Positions 47,341-58,488 of a DNA stretch of 64,000 nucleotides are shown piece by piece; positions within the stretch are counted from its first letter, which is position 1, and each line of letters starts with the position of its first letter. The stretch spans positions 4,464,001 through 4,528,000 of the forward strand of contig JABWDB010000014.1 in assembly GCA_019614645.1 (NCBI GenBank), written 5' to 3'. Origin of the DNA: Stratiolaelaps scimitus (Eukaryota > Arthropoda > Arachnida > Mesostigmata > Laelapidae). The position numbers were made by a program, and so were the translations under genes. Below the pieces are notes generated by a model. It was given only the letters and a program-made list of their open reading frames with translations, was not told where the DNA came from and searched no databases.

Positions 47341-49441
47341 CCTGTGTCACTGTATAAAGCTTATGTGGATATGTAAAATAGAATCGTTGTTTTCATTCGA
47401 ACGGAGTGAAGTTAGATTGGTTGGTAAGTTGGCCGCCCGCGGCTGCCACAAACCACGAATGCTAAATGCTACCCTATGTGTTCGACGGAGAAAACTGGAG
47501 CGGCGACGCGATGCGAGCGTGTGGCGAATTGTGTAAAGTTTTAATTTGGACAGAAAGCCGCCTTTAAGTGATGTTGTCCGATTTAAGGCTGCGCATCGTA
47601 GACGCCTTGTGGCGAGGGTTTGTCCGTTGTAAAAGCGGCTCTTCGGAGGTTACTTTTAGCAATAATCCGGGTGTCGAATGAATGGAAGAAAGGTGGATCG
47701 TTTTGTTTAACTCGATACATAAGTGAGTGGTGAGGGGATTTCATAAGACTCACACTGCCGCTTCTTGTGGCAGAATCCACAGACGACGTTGCCACGACGT
47801 CAGACGAGGAGAGGTCTCCACCCGACAAGGTCAGACAGATTATCGTCGACCAATAATCTGACGTAGGTGAATTTCGTGCCCCTGTCTATAAAAATCCCTA
47901 AGCCAGGATGGCGGGCAATTGGTGGCCCAGATTTCTGCGTTAGCCAACGATGAATAAATAGGTGAAACACGAAAATCAGCGGCAATCGCTTTAAGGTGTG
48001 GCGCAGTGGCTGATCAGCACTAGACACCCATGTAGGTCGACGTTTGAAAACGCAAATACTTCCAGCAAGAATTTGGAGGAATGCCGTGAGATGATTTCAA
48101 GAACCTGTTACATAAAAAATGATATGTAGCTGAAAGTAAGCGCACACAACGTTTAGATGTTATCTGTGTCTTATCGATACGATAAATGTATATTATATAA
48201 ATAGATTAATTTTGTCAAAATCTGATATTTGGAGGAAGAACGAGGATTTACCGTTTCCATACTATCCGCCCTCTAATACCTTAAGTGATCTATGTAGCGA
48301 ACCATTTATATGTATACTTTTATAGGGAGGTGCATCAGTGTTGGACGTTTATGTTCCGACTAGAAACTGGACACACTTACCTCTCCGCCTTTGAGTATTT
48401 TTTTATCTGTTTTATATTCGCCATCATTGTTTATGGATGCCTTCCTTCCAAAATTGCTCTAGGAGCCACCCACATCGGGTCTCTGCATCATATTGACGAG
48501 GAGGCATTTCCACTTATTGTTACCAGTGACACGTCTTGAAGCAGGAATCGGTCAGTGTGACCGCGCGTCGCACGATAGCGGGCGAGGCGTTGACCTGCTA
48601 CGATAAGCCATGTTTCCTTGTTTCGTTCGGACAGCTCAGGGGGCAGCCACGCTTGAAATAAGTGAATCCCAATAAGTGAAGGTGACATATTACATCGTGG
48701 CAACCGACACCGATCGTTTCGGCTAATTCCCGCATTGTTCTCTAGCCGCCTCCCTTCTCCAGCGTCTCAAGACGATCCTCATCAAGGTCAACTGATCGAC
48801 CCGGGCATTCTACACGTTGAACTTGGCCATCCAATATCGAGCAGCTCGTTCACTGATAACATCGTCACCGTACACAGAACCGATCTCCCTATTGTTCCCG
48901 CTGCCTTTTGGCCGCATCGAAGCGCATAGTGAAGACACATGCGTCTTCTTTGCATGTTTGGGGCCTTCGTGAAGAGGAACTTGGTGCTCACACCACCTGC
49001 CGGTAGGTTCTTCACTTGTAGAGGAAGGGCGGAGCCTTCGAATGAGTGGCGGATGAAGAGAAACAGTGGCTGCGAAATGGGTGAGGTAATCGATGAAAGA
49101 AACTAGCCGAAACGTATGCACCTACCTACTAAGAAAAACGCTGAGATATATATATATATATACTTAGCTGAACTTAAGGCCCATTGCTTGTTGCCTGCTA
49201 AACAGCTATCTTGGTCAGGCGTATATTGACGCGCGTACTACCATACCAATTTAGGTAGAACAATGACAAATGGTTAGTTAGTAAATCAAGCCTATATATT
49301 TAGGACACCTGCGTTCGGTAATGTTCGGTCCACTGAACTCGCCACCCCAACTGATAATTGTTGTGTCACGAATCAGACGAGCGTCTTTGAGTGAAAAAAT
49401 TCAATCGTGTCAGGCGGTGCTCCGGTTCCCTCAAATCCTAC
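47341..49441. other. no gene called; possible SINE head near 48.0 kb
   Basis: Near 47,996-48,009 GTGTGGCGCAGTGG is a good box A, with a poor box B (AGGTCGACG) about 35 bases on, so a decayed tRNA-derived element is possible. At 48,300-48,539 (+) an open frame with a hydrophobic segment (FEYFFICFIFAIIVYG) conflicts with a donor on the opposite strand at about 48,380. Neither is called. (TA)n lies at 49,145-49,162. Confidence 0.3.
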
Positions 49442-49625
49442 CTCGATCACGGGAAACTGCAGGTACATCAAACCACGGCGGCACTTGCATTGTGAGAAAG
49501 TTGTTGCGAGGCGCGTGCGCTTCGGAGTGACGTATTTCGGCCGTGGCCCACGCTTGAGAGAGTTCCTGTTCTTCGTCGTGATGAGAGAGGAACATCACTC
49601 GTCTGTGGGTAACGCCGGGATGGTT
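49442..49625 (-). CDS. candidate internal exon, product unknown
   Basis: On the minus strand an excellent acceptor (CATCTTGATTCTCTCTTGCAG) opens 184 bases in phase 0. They end in phase 1 at the donor GATCGAG|GTAGGA. The 61 codons have a coding-like pattern (about a third begin with G) and a natural composition: NHPGVTHRRVMFLSHHDEEQ, then ELSQAWATAEIRHSE and VPPWFDVPAVSRD. A second frame is open for most of the length and reads Ser/Arg-rich, so the frame choice is not certain. It lies just downstream of the 49,649-50,203 candidate on the same strand, and the two may belong to one gene. Confidence 0.4.
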
Positions 49626-49648
49626 CTGCAAGAGAGAATCAAGATGAG

Positions 49649-50203
49649 TCACAATTTTGGACAAGACAGGCAGTTTACGTAACGAGCCCTCGTAGGCGCT
49701 GTATCTGAATCTCTCCGACGGTATTTGCAATCCCTTTTAACTCTACAACGATTCCTTGAACCCCCGCCCTTCCTCTCTGGACCTCGACACCCACTCCGAT
49801 TGCAATTCAGATCAACTACTATCATCGCAACAACTCGTCGCTGTTGCCATCTTAGCTGTGTGCTATCCCATGTTCCCGTGTAGCAGCTTCGGCGCACTAC
49901 GCAGAGGACGCGAATGGCACGTCGTGTCTCTGGTGGCAAGCGAAACCCATTTGGCTGCCGCACAGGGCACATTAGCACAATAATTGGGCACATCCTGGTC
50001 CAGTGCTCCTCGCCGACGCTGACAATATCTGAACACTGCTTTCGGGTAGCTTGAGAACATTCAGGCCCGTTCATTCTCATTTGGCAGTCGCCGGAACTGG
50101 CCGAACACGCGTTAAGCCGAAGACACCCGGCGCCCGCCAGCTGCATCAACAGAGAGAGAGGGAGACCTTGTAAACTAAGGTTAAGGCAAAGGACCTTGAG
50201 CAT
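49649..50203 (-). CDS. candidate cysteine-rich secreted protein frame (184 codons) or exon
   Basis: The ATG at 50,203 opens MLKVLCLNLSLQGLPLSLLM, which resembles a signal peptide. A cysteine-rich stretch follows (CLRLNACSASSGDCQ, then PECSQATRKQC and RMCPIIVLMCP) and a long basic tail to a stop at 49,649. An alternative reading is that the real exon begins at the strong acceptor CTCCCTCTCTCTCTGTTGATGCAG inside this leader, leaving the cysteine-rich part as an internal exon. The basic second half looks less like protein. No donor joins it cleanly in phase to the 49,442-49,625 exon. No family recognised. Confidence 0.3.
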   Translation of the reverse strand: MLKVLCLNLSLQGLPLSLLMQLAGAGCLRLNACSASSGDCQMRMNGPECSQATRKQCSDIVSVGEEHWTRMCPIIVLMCPVRQPNGFRLPPETRRAIRVLCVVRRSCYTGTWDSTQLRWQQRRVVAMIVVDLNCNRSGCRGPERKGGGSRNRCRVKRDCKYRRRDSDTAPTRARYVNCLSCPKL

Positions 50204-52016
50204 TGATTATTGCCGCGTAATGTATGACAAGACTGGGCGAATGATAATCACAGAAAGAGGCAGAGAGAGACAGAGAGAGAGAGAGAGATAAGGGAATGCG
50301 ACAATTATGGAGTCACATAGGTTAAATGGCTCATGGGCGCACTCTTTCTCGGAGGTCATCATCTTTATGGAGAAAACACACGTAAGCCTTCACACGCTCT
50401 TCGCGACGAGCGCACTTAGTCGCGAGCTACGTATGTATGTCCCGTTACTGTAATCAACTAAGCTCAGCAGGATGGCCGTTTCCACTGGAGAGCTCTTCGG
50501 GAGAAATTATGAAAACATATGCTACCGCCTCTAACTATAAGATTAATGAGGGAGCGAACTCGTGGCGTCATGTTGGCAATAAGGAGTTGTTGTTAGCTTG
50601 CAGTTCATGTTCGCAGCACTTACTAATGAAGCTTGTCGAAACCTTCATTAGTCGTAGAGTACTCCCTCGGGGCAGTTGTATTGCCTAGATATTCAATACT
50701 TCGGCAAGAAAAAAATTGAAAATCTATTTGTTCATATATGTTCGCCCGCATGTGCATACTTTTAGCTGTTGTGGTAATGCTTAATTTTCGAAGGTAACTT
50801 TCCGGGCAATGCTTTACTGCTAATTTTTTTTGTTATTATATATCACATCAAAAATAATGTCCTCTGGACTTCAATGACAAAGTTGAAATTGTATTCTACC
50901 ATTGTGTTGTGCGCTAGTGGCTTACACGCGAAATAGTCAGAAATCGTTGCCCCAGAGAACGGGCAACTTCACCAAAAAATCGCACAAGCAATTCGAGATG
51001 TTCACCAATGTTCAACGTCGTTCTTTTAAATACATTTCTTAAATACATTATTATAATCATTATTATTAAATATGATTATTGTCTAAATATATATAGTTAC
51101 CGAAAAAATATCAATAGGAGACAAATATCGAAACCTTCCAAATTGGGTTCGTCACATCCAAACCTCCTGGTATATATCCAACGGCTCATCCAAGATTCAA
51201 AAAAGATTGTCACATTCCCTATTGACTAAGAGACCTGCTCACACTACAATTGTGAATTGAGAGAGAAAAAATAGTCAACTATTATAGTTTCAGCTCGTCT
51301 AAAATCAAAATCGATTCTTTTCTGGGCCATGCAGTGCTTCTCGGCTGGCTCACCTACCAATATATTAGATATGCGCTTGTCAAAGAAGTCTCACAAAGTC
51401 GTATGCCATCTCTGCGCTTACAAACGCCTCGGTTAATAGATAATAATCGATTCATCCATAAACTGGGTTATTCGGGTAAATTCGTCAATAGATTCGACAC
51501 GCAACATCAATTTATTCATCCCACGAAGAACAAGAATTGACAGTGAACAACAGCAGAATTGACGTCGGCCTCGGCAAGCAGACGATTGCAAGTGATAAAT
51601 AATCAGAGCATATTTAGCCTACGCCGCAGAGTCGCATTTACGGCATCGCAGCAGCCTCCAGCGTCCAACTATCGCCAACGGTGAACGTACGCGTGTATCT
51701 CTGCGCCTATGATATTGGTTTGGTTCCAGAAATCATCTATATATTTCTACAAATACTAGTAGTATCGTATTTAGGAGTATGTATTTAACTCCTCGTCTAG
51801 TCAGAAGAATAATTACTATCTCATTAGTCCCTCTATATATATTTTTTTTTTATATATATATATATGTATATATATATGGGCAACGGGCACATATATGTGT
51901 ATATATGTAGATAACTATGTATATCTTACAACACCAAAATCGTGTGCATGTTCGTCGGACTGGATGTGTTCATCTAGCGGGCTAGTATGATACTCTTTGA
52001 GTTGTGTCACACTCAC
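50204..52016. other. no gene seen
   Basis: Contains (GA)n at about 50,251-50,288, a 10-bp-stem hairpin at 50,622-50,652 (ACTAATGAAG), AT-rich sequence around 51,000-51,100 and a TA tract at about 51,836-51,900. No exon called. Confidence 0.4.
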
Positions 52017-52092
52017 CATGCACCGTTGCCGCGTCGACAATGGCGGCGTTATTTCCGAGGCAGCACTGAACTGCAGGACCGGACAGAACCAT
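52017..52092 (-). CDS. weak candidate exon ending at a strong donor
   Basis: On the minus strand MVLSGPAVQCCLGNNAAIVD and five more residues (AATVH) end in phase 1 at CATG|GTGAGTGTG. The frame stays open upstream to about 52,140. Codon composition is strongly coding-like, but a second frame over the same bases is also open and has its own acceptor-like site (GTCCGGTCCTGCAG). No partner exon joined. No family recognised. Confidence 0.25.
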
Positions 52093-52150
52093 TGAACCGT
52101 ACGAACGATCCGAAGCGCACCGCGGCTCACCCCACGTAATCGTTTACGAT

Positions 52151-52560
52151 TTGCATGAAGTCCTCATTACGGTGTGTGGCAGGAGTAACAACAAGCTGCT
52201 GCGACGACAGCCCCAACAACCGGAGTCGTCGAGTTGTGTGTCCGTAAAAGGGTGCTCTTCTATCGTTTCTGTGTGTCCGTTCATCTCCGGTGTCGATCAT
52301 CGTTTGCGTTGTATCCATTCGGTTGATCGAGGTAGAGGGGGGGGGGGGGGTCGTCGTTTTACCGTAAAACACCGCTCACTGATCCTGACGATTCCGCGGA
52401 TGCCGTGCCGCCATTGTCGTTGTCGCCATTGTTGTTGTCGCCCTTTGAAAAGTACTGGTACCACGCGCTCAAATTCTGCAGCGACAGTAACAACAACAAC
52501 AATAACAACAGCAACAACAATCTTTCGGATGCTGTTGGATTCGATGGAGTAGGACCGACT
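52151..52560. promoter_or_regulatory. triplet- and poly-G-containing GC island
   Basis: Holds a poly-G run (about 52,337-52,350), GTC/GTT triplets (about 52,413-52,440) and (CAA)n (about 52,485-52,520). Similar in style to the other triplet-rich islands of the window. No reliable reading frame. Confidence 0.25.
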
Positions 52561-53706
52561 GCAGAGGTATCGTCAGAATGACCGTCTAAATGTGCGTCAT
52601 GGTAAACGTTTATTGGTTTATTAAAGGAAGTGCAATTTTTGCAATTATTAATTTGTCTTACATGTCGGCACGTTGCGGGACTCGAAGCGGCGGCATTCGG
52701 TTTTGTACATCCAGAGACTTAGCCAGACTTAGCCACCGCGTCGGCTGTCGTGTATCTGAGGGCAAAACCGGGTCTCCGGATAAACGTCGTATACATCGAT
52801 GCAAACTGCATATATATCTCCTAGCCTTCACCAAGTTTAACTAGTGGCTGTTATTGGTACGTTCACAACGCTCCATTGTTCGTGGTCGTTTCATCCGCCA
52901 GAGAGGGAATGCTACAACCGTGGTTGGCATTGCCAACGGAGGCGGACCGATACTCGAGGCAGGAGACACTTTCACGAAATTTGTCGAAAACCAATGCTCC
53001 TCCAAGGAAACGCAAACGTAGACGCCGCACAGCTATGAACCTAAAAGCTATCGTCACTAGGGGCCCACACACTTCAGAATTTAGCAGCAACTGAAGTATT
53101 GCCTGTTATTGAATTGCTGACATCCAGATGTTCTAAGCAAACAGGTTGTCCATATTGCTGTCAAATATCGTCACACGCGGAGGATATCTCTCTATCGAGC
53201 ACAAAGCACTGACATTGATTTCCTGCACTCGTATATTCATGGCATCGTATTTCTCGTTTATTGAAAGCTAACAAGTGAAGCAAACTTGGTTGTAAACTCG
53301 ATTGTTGGCAAACGGTAGCCGTAAGGATACATTTGCAATGTGTGGTAAGGTTTGCCTATTTGCCTAACCTGTACGACTTCAATCTCCTGCTCAACGACTA
53401 GAGGCGAACAATGACACACCATTCTCATTGTTTGTTTGTGGGGTATAGGCGAACTTGCAGTGCACCCAGCTAAAATCATGTTGAAACGTCATTATTTGCT
53501 CCTTTAATAAAGCTGTTCGAATGACATGTTAATGATTAACGATATGGGGTGTAAGTGCTTTCACCTCACCGCCAATTCGATTCATGACACGAACCATCAA
53601 CATCCATCCTTTCTCCGCCCTTACATACAACTACTACAACGACTCATCTCCGGAGTAGTTTTAATCTTCGTATTCTCGGCTGATTGAACCCTGTTGCGCG
53701 TAGCCT
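52561..53706. other. no gene seen
   Basis: Mixed spacer. Open frames near 52,844-53,094 on both strands lack splice support. Confidence 0.35.
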
Positions 53707-53872
53707 ATGACAATTTCTATTGTGATATGTACTCGTGGATTCGTTCGTCCGTCGTTCACTATGAATTCGACTAGATTCAGATCTTGTGGTGGCCCTGTCG
53801 TGACAAAGCTGGACGATGAGGTCGGTAGCAGCCAACTCGACGAGATTGGGTTGGAATTAATGTATGCGCAGA
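53707..53872 (+). CDS. weak candidate first coding exon
   Basis: An open stretch with ATGs at 53,707 and 53,761 (the latter with A at -3) ends in phase 1 at GCGCAGA|GTAAGTGAC, a strong donor. From the second ATG it encodes MNSTRFRSCGGPVVTKLDDE, then VGSSQLDEIGLELMYAQ, with natural composition. A good downstream acceptor (CTATGCTTCTCAATCCTATATCCAG at about 53,982) would continue in phase for 13 residues to a stop, giving a small protein of about 50-68 residues. Whether that is the true partner is open. No family recognised. Confidence 0.27.
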
Positions 53873-55583
53873 GTAAGTGACACAGATTTTCTAATGCATA
53901 TATCGTCTCGTCATCGAACCGGAAGAGAATATAGCTTAAGTCACTGCTGCTCCACTGCTATGCTTCTCAATCCTATATCCAGGAACCATAGGGTGCGCTA
54001 TTAATGAAAAGGATTTTTATTAATGCCTCTGTCTAATGGAGAAGTGAAAAAGTTTTCACGGAGAGGAGGTCGTTGTGGGTTTGACCATTTTCGTATCAAC
54101 TTGCTATCTCACGGTTGATTAGTGATGATATACACTCGTTAATGATCAAATTATAGGAGTAACATACACGGATACATTACTCAGACTAGAAAACACCACC
54201 AAATACGTGTCGCACGTTTCAAAAGTCGTCTCTGGAAGGGAATTCGTCTTCGATATCATGCTTGGTATTGACGAACTATGAAGTATTTGTCACATGTATA
54301 TATATATATAAGCGTTAGTACAACCAAGAAGCGCATTACCTAAATTAACTATGATAGAATGCAAGAATTCGAGAGAATGTTATGTTCTAATAGGATTTTG
54401 ACAGGATGTAAGCGGAGGCTTGACATCGAGTCGTTGTTCAAGTCATCAACTTCCGGCATGTTGGTAAAGTGGCCGAATCTATGTTTGTTACGTATTTTGG
54501 ATTAGATAATTACAATTCAGGAAATTTGACATTGTCATGTGTACCATTTACACGGTCACCGATCACCGATCTATATTCGCTTGAGTTTCTGCGCCGCTTG
54601 GTCCTCGACGTCGGTCAGTCGCTACGGGTAGCATAAACGGATATTATCACTTCAGCTCTCCTCCCTAGGACAACATGGTCACATGCGCCATCGTACATAT
54701 TGAAATTAGTTGAGCCCCGTGGAATGTTTGATTATTAGGTGTCGCGAGCGGCGTTCTCGAAATCTGCGCGGTTAACCTATTACAACAACGAACCTCTAGC
54801 AGGTACTGAGGCATTGCATCGAAGATGAGCTCTATACGTCATTTCTACACTGTGCATAATCCAGCCTGTTAGTGGGATGTGTATCAAATGTATAGACATT
54901 GCGGAACAACATTCAGGTGGACAAGGTGGATCATGAGTGAGGCGATAGTGATTTCGGGTGACGGTATCGCTACGGCATCTCACACACAGGCGATCGGTGA
55001 GACGATCAGCCAACTACGTCATGGCTAGTTCGTTGAGCGGGGCAGCTTGTGTTAGATAACCCATACACTTTAGAATAAAAAACAGAAATAAACAATAGGT
55101 AACATTTCGCAGGGAAAATACCGACCGATGAACCCGCTCGCCGAGCCCACACCGAAAGGGGTGGACGTTCGAGATGCCGCTACACTCCATACATATCAAT
55201 GGCATTGCGCCGCATTTCAACATTCGGAGACGACGAGTTTGGCATCCGTCCCCGGGGTGGACTCCCAGGGGAGCTGTACACTATAAAGTCATGCACTTTA
55301 CGAAGATGGTCTGACCAAAAGAAAGTCGGTTGTGACACAAGGCGCACTGAGATCTCCTTGTGCAAAATGCTACCCGTGTCTAACCCCTGTCGGGCTCAGG
55401 CTCTCGCGCAGCGAAACCCATACCTTGGGCTAAATTAAATTATATGAAATACTGTCGACGATAGGTTCGTCGATAGCTTCATTTACGTTTCATGGGGGCA
55501 TACGAATATAATTTACGGACAATGTAAACACATATGTGCAAATTATTATTCGCTTGTGAACTATTCTAATGCCTCGCGTTGTT
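53873..55583. other. no gene called
   Basis: Mixed spacer with (TA)n near 54,298-54,311. Frames on both strands at 55,014-55,438 are open and protein-like on more than one reading, without splice sites to decide. Confidence 0.35.
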
Positions 55584-55901
55584 CTATTCACACTGAATTG
55601 TGTTAGGTGTGCTTAGGGGCAGGGATGCTGCCGAAACACATCGGAGTACAAGTTGACCTGCTGGCCGACCTTTGTACCGACTCTTATTGGATTGAATGCC
55701 TGTTTTTGGTCTGACTCTTTGTATGGAAGTGGACGAGAAGTTCTTCATGACTCGAAGCGTAAAATTTATATCTTCACTATGATTGGTGGGTTGTTGTTGT
55801 TGTTGCTTACGCCATTCTCGGCTAAGGTCGATCCGTCGGATATGTCTGTTTGGTGCGTTCAGGTGGTATTGATTGTATGAGGTGCGTCTGTCGCTTGCCA
55901 T
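55584..55901 (-). CDS. weak candidate 105-codon frame with a poly-Gln run
   Basis: The ATG at 55,901 (G at -3, G at +4) opens MASDRRTSYNQYHLNAPNRH, followed by EWRKQQQQQP, a sequon NFT and a basic, serine-rich C-terminal half to a TAG at 55,584. It needs no intron. Frames of this length are expected by chance in the window, and there is no nearby AATAAA, so support is the start context and composition only. Confidence 0.2.
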   Translation of the reverse strand: MASDRRTSYNQYHLNAPNRHIRRIDLSREWRKQQQQQPTNHSEDINFTLRVMKNFSSTSIQRVRPKTGIQSNKSRYKGRPAGQLVLRCVSAASLPLSTPNTIQCE

Positions 55902-56713
55902 ATCGTTGTTATATGCCAGATCATGCTGTCTGTTGTCAAAGGGATTTTGCTGTTGACCCGTTCAGGTCGATGGCCTGAGGTAACGGTGTTCTGCGCCTGT
56001 GCAGCTCTTATGATAGATACGGCCCTGGTAAACGGTTTAGCCTTTCGATTTTACCACTTTGTTGTAAAACGTGGTTTCTATCTTTCTCGGCCTAATCGGA
56101 TAAGGGGTTGCTAAGTACTATTATCATATTATAGAATTCAAAACGTTCAGGGAGTCAGCGTTGAGGCACCTCGCAACGAGGCATAGGCCTGCAACAACGA
56201 TCGCAGCCCGCATGGTTACGAACATCACCATTACAGGCAGAAGAGATCACCGTTCGGAGATAGGTATTCGAGGTTGATCTGACAGCCAGCAGTTGGCAGC
56301 GGAAGAAACAAAATAGGCATATGAAAGGTCGTCAACAAGGTCAGAACCCTTCCGAGCGAGATCTAGAGAGTTTCTACAGGCGAAGCGGCATCCCTGGTAG
56401 GCTTTTCGAAGTGGGTTATTAAACTGCACATCGATTCCTCGCTCTGAAACCATCTGTAGAAAGTGACGCTGTAAATCAAATCGATCTGCGAGATCTTAAC
56501 TTGTGCCCATTTTTTTAGTATGAACTCGTTCTTCAAATTGTTTAAGCCTTTTTCTGGTTGTAGTAATACAAAATAACGAACTCATAAGGTTGAAGGGATA
56601 GCTCCAATAAAGAAGCGAGACAAGAATATTCTGACAATGAGAAATCTGAGATTTTTCAAGGATTTCTTCGCCAATGTCTCCGTTCAACAGGTTGTTGGTG
56701 ATGGATACTAAAT
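55902..56713. other. no gene called
   Basis: Mixed spacer before the SINE-A copy. The open frame continuing through 56,496-56,801 on the minus strand crosses the SINE and is not trusted. Confidence 0.35.
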
Positions 56714-56812
56714 ACGTTTTCCGGGCACACTCATAGCCAAACTTTAACGTCCACGGTGCTGCTTTTGGCATTGCTCCATAAGACGGACCCCTTAAATGCA
56801 ATATTTATATTA
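56714..56812 (-). mobile_element. SINE-A copy 4, 3' part, minus strand
   Basis: The minus strand reads ATTGCATTTAAGGGGTCCGT, then CTTATGGAGCAATGCCAAAAGC, CACCGTGGACGTTAAAGT and GTGCCCGGAAAAC. These are the same blocks in the same order as copies 1-3, closest to copy 2 in the middle and copy 3 at the end. The box-B head is not recognisable. Two minus-strand frames overlap inside it and are explained by the repeat. Confidence 0.7.
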
Positions 56813-58294
56813 CGGTCGACAAAATTAAATTCAAAATAAGGGGTCTTCCCCCTTAAATTGAGTCCCAATTCCTGCAGGCATTCCTCCGAGTATCTACAAG
56901 AACTTGCAACTGTCGCGATTATGAGATGGGGTCGTAGACCACGATGTCTACTTCTCGCCCTCGTCAAACTAGTACACAAAGGGAACTCCAGGTAGGAGAT
57001 TGACAGTTAGTGAGATGGCCCAAGAGTCTATTGCATGTATAATATTAATAATAGGAAGGTTATGGCTGACTACATTGGATAGCATTTCACCTTATGCATA
57101 AGGGGCCACTTGATATTCTCCAACACGATTTCGTATAGGGCTCTCTTTCTTTCTCATTTGAAACACTATTAAATATAATGCTAAGTCACCCTGAAAAATA
57201 GTCCAGTTGTACCTAAGTTTTCGTGCTGTTTAGAAACAGGCCAGACCTTAAAAGCACAGCTCGATGCTGGACAAATTTGTCCGTAGGATAGGCACTAGTC
57301 TTGATGTTTCCAAAGAGGCGTTTATATTAACGAAAGGTAAATGGACTCCAGAAGGCAGTTGATCATCGAATTTTTAAAAAAAAATACTACCTACGAAGTG
57401 GCGGAATAGCAGGTTGTCATTGAGGCTGCGCGCCCTGAGTGCCTTAGCAACAACATCTTCTACTTAGCGCGGTGGCTTGGACGGCTAAGTCTATAAAATG
57501 GCAAGGTAGTGACCTTTACCTTGCCTTCTCGTTCGGAGGTTTACATGGTCACTTAAACGAAAGGGCACGCGCTAATTATTATTAATAACACTAATAAACT
57601 TTGCTTGTTTAATCTCTCATGTTGCATAGGTATGCCTCACTGGTTTAATTGGGTTAAAAACATTAAAATGAATAATAACGGGAATCAGAATGAAACATAA
57701 TTATAGTCTCACTTTCACATGTATACGACACGTGCCTTAGATGGCCTCGCCTTGAAATATCTCTGAAAATAAATCTGCCCTTCTATTGTATCGCTAAGCA
57801 ACTTGTACCGTACTTGTAAGGTCTTTTTAAATTTGATTGTTCCAACAAAGTGTACAAAGTTCTATTTTAAACACTTTCGAGACAGGCCCGGCATGATACA
57901 AATCCAAATTTTGCTTTGATAAGAAGCTTTAACTATATTGTTCTATCTTGCAGGGATACATCCTGTATGCTATTATCCGTTTCGGTTCCTCCCTTAAGTT
58001 TTCACGCAGATAGTAGAAGAGATAGATATATGTACATGGATACTTTGATGTATTAACGCCCCGGCAGTTATGACAATGCCAAAGAAACGATACAAAGCAA
58101 ATCGTGCGAGTGACTATATATTATGTGTAATAGCTAAAACTCGTACCTATAATCTAAAGTCACATTTAGCACATGCTGGCCTCCAACTATTGTTCGCATC
58201 GGCAATATGGAACTGAATAAATGCTGGGTATATGGAATAGCCCGAGTATATATGCTGGGTATATGGAGCTCGTTGAAGAGATCGGGCAAGGCAG
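56813..58294. other. no gene called; tRNA-like stretch near 57.47 kb
   Basis: At about 57,467-57,540 a box-A-like GTGGCTTGGACGGCTAAG is followed by a perfect 9-bp hairpin (GGCAAGGTA...TACCTTGCC) and a poor box B (CGTTCGGAGG). It may be a decayed element from a tRNA with a long variable arm. Otherwise AT-rich spacer. Confidence 0.3.
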
Positions 58295-58488
58295 GTTCCT
58301 CTGAAGTGTTGAACACTGACACCATGTCGGGCACCATGGCCCAAGGTTGTCTGTCAGATGTTTGTGACGATAAGCTGGATACTGCTGACCCGAACAGTTC
58401 GAACGAGATTCTGAGGGACAGGAGCACGTTTGTTGAACCCTTCAATCCCCTTTATACCGATCGGACCCGCAAGCGATTTGTGTTTTAA
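58295..58488 (+). CDS. candidate terminal exon, product unknown
   Basis: After ATCGGGCAAGGCAG a plus-strand frame runs 64 codons to TAA (58,486-58,488). AATAAA follows at 58,792, giving a plausible 300-base 3' untranslated region. The end is natural-looking: DDKLDTADPNSSNEILRDRS, then FVEPFNPLYTDRTRKRF. The acceptor lacks a strong pyrimidine tract, and the opposite strand is also open over 100 codons. No family recognised. Confidence 0.28.

Noticed and set aside
48285..48539. Plus-strand frame with a hydrophobic segment resembling the third helix of Cys-loop receptors
   Set aside because: The second helix and loop motifs expected before it are absent, and a good donor with a short open frame lies on the opposite strand in the same place.
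55180..55438. Overlapping protein-like frames on both strands
   Set aside because: Neither has an acceptor or donor of quality, and one starts without an ATG.
56496..56979. Two overlapping minus-strand frames that looked like a frameshifted gene
   Set aside because: Their overlap is the SINE-A copy at 56,714-56,812, which explains the open frames.
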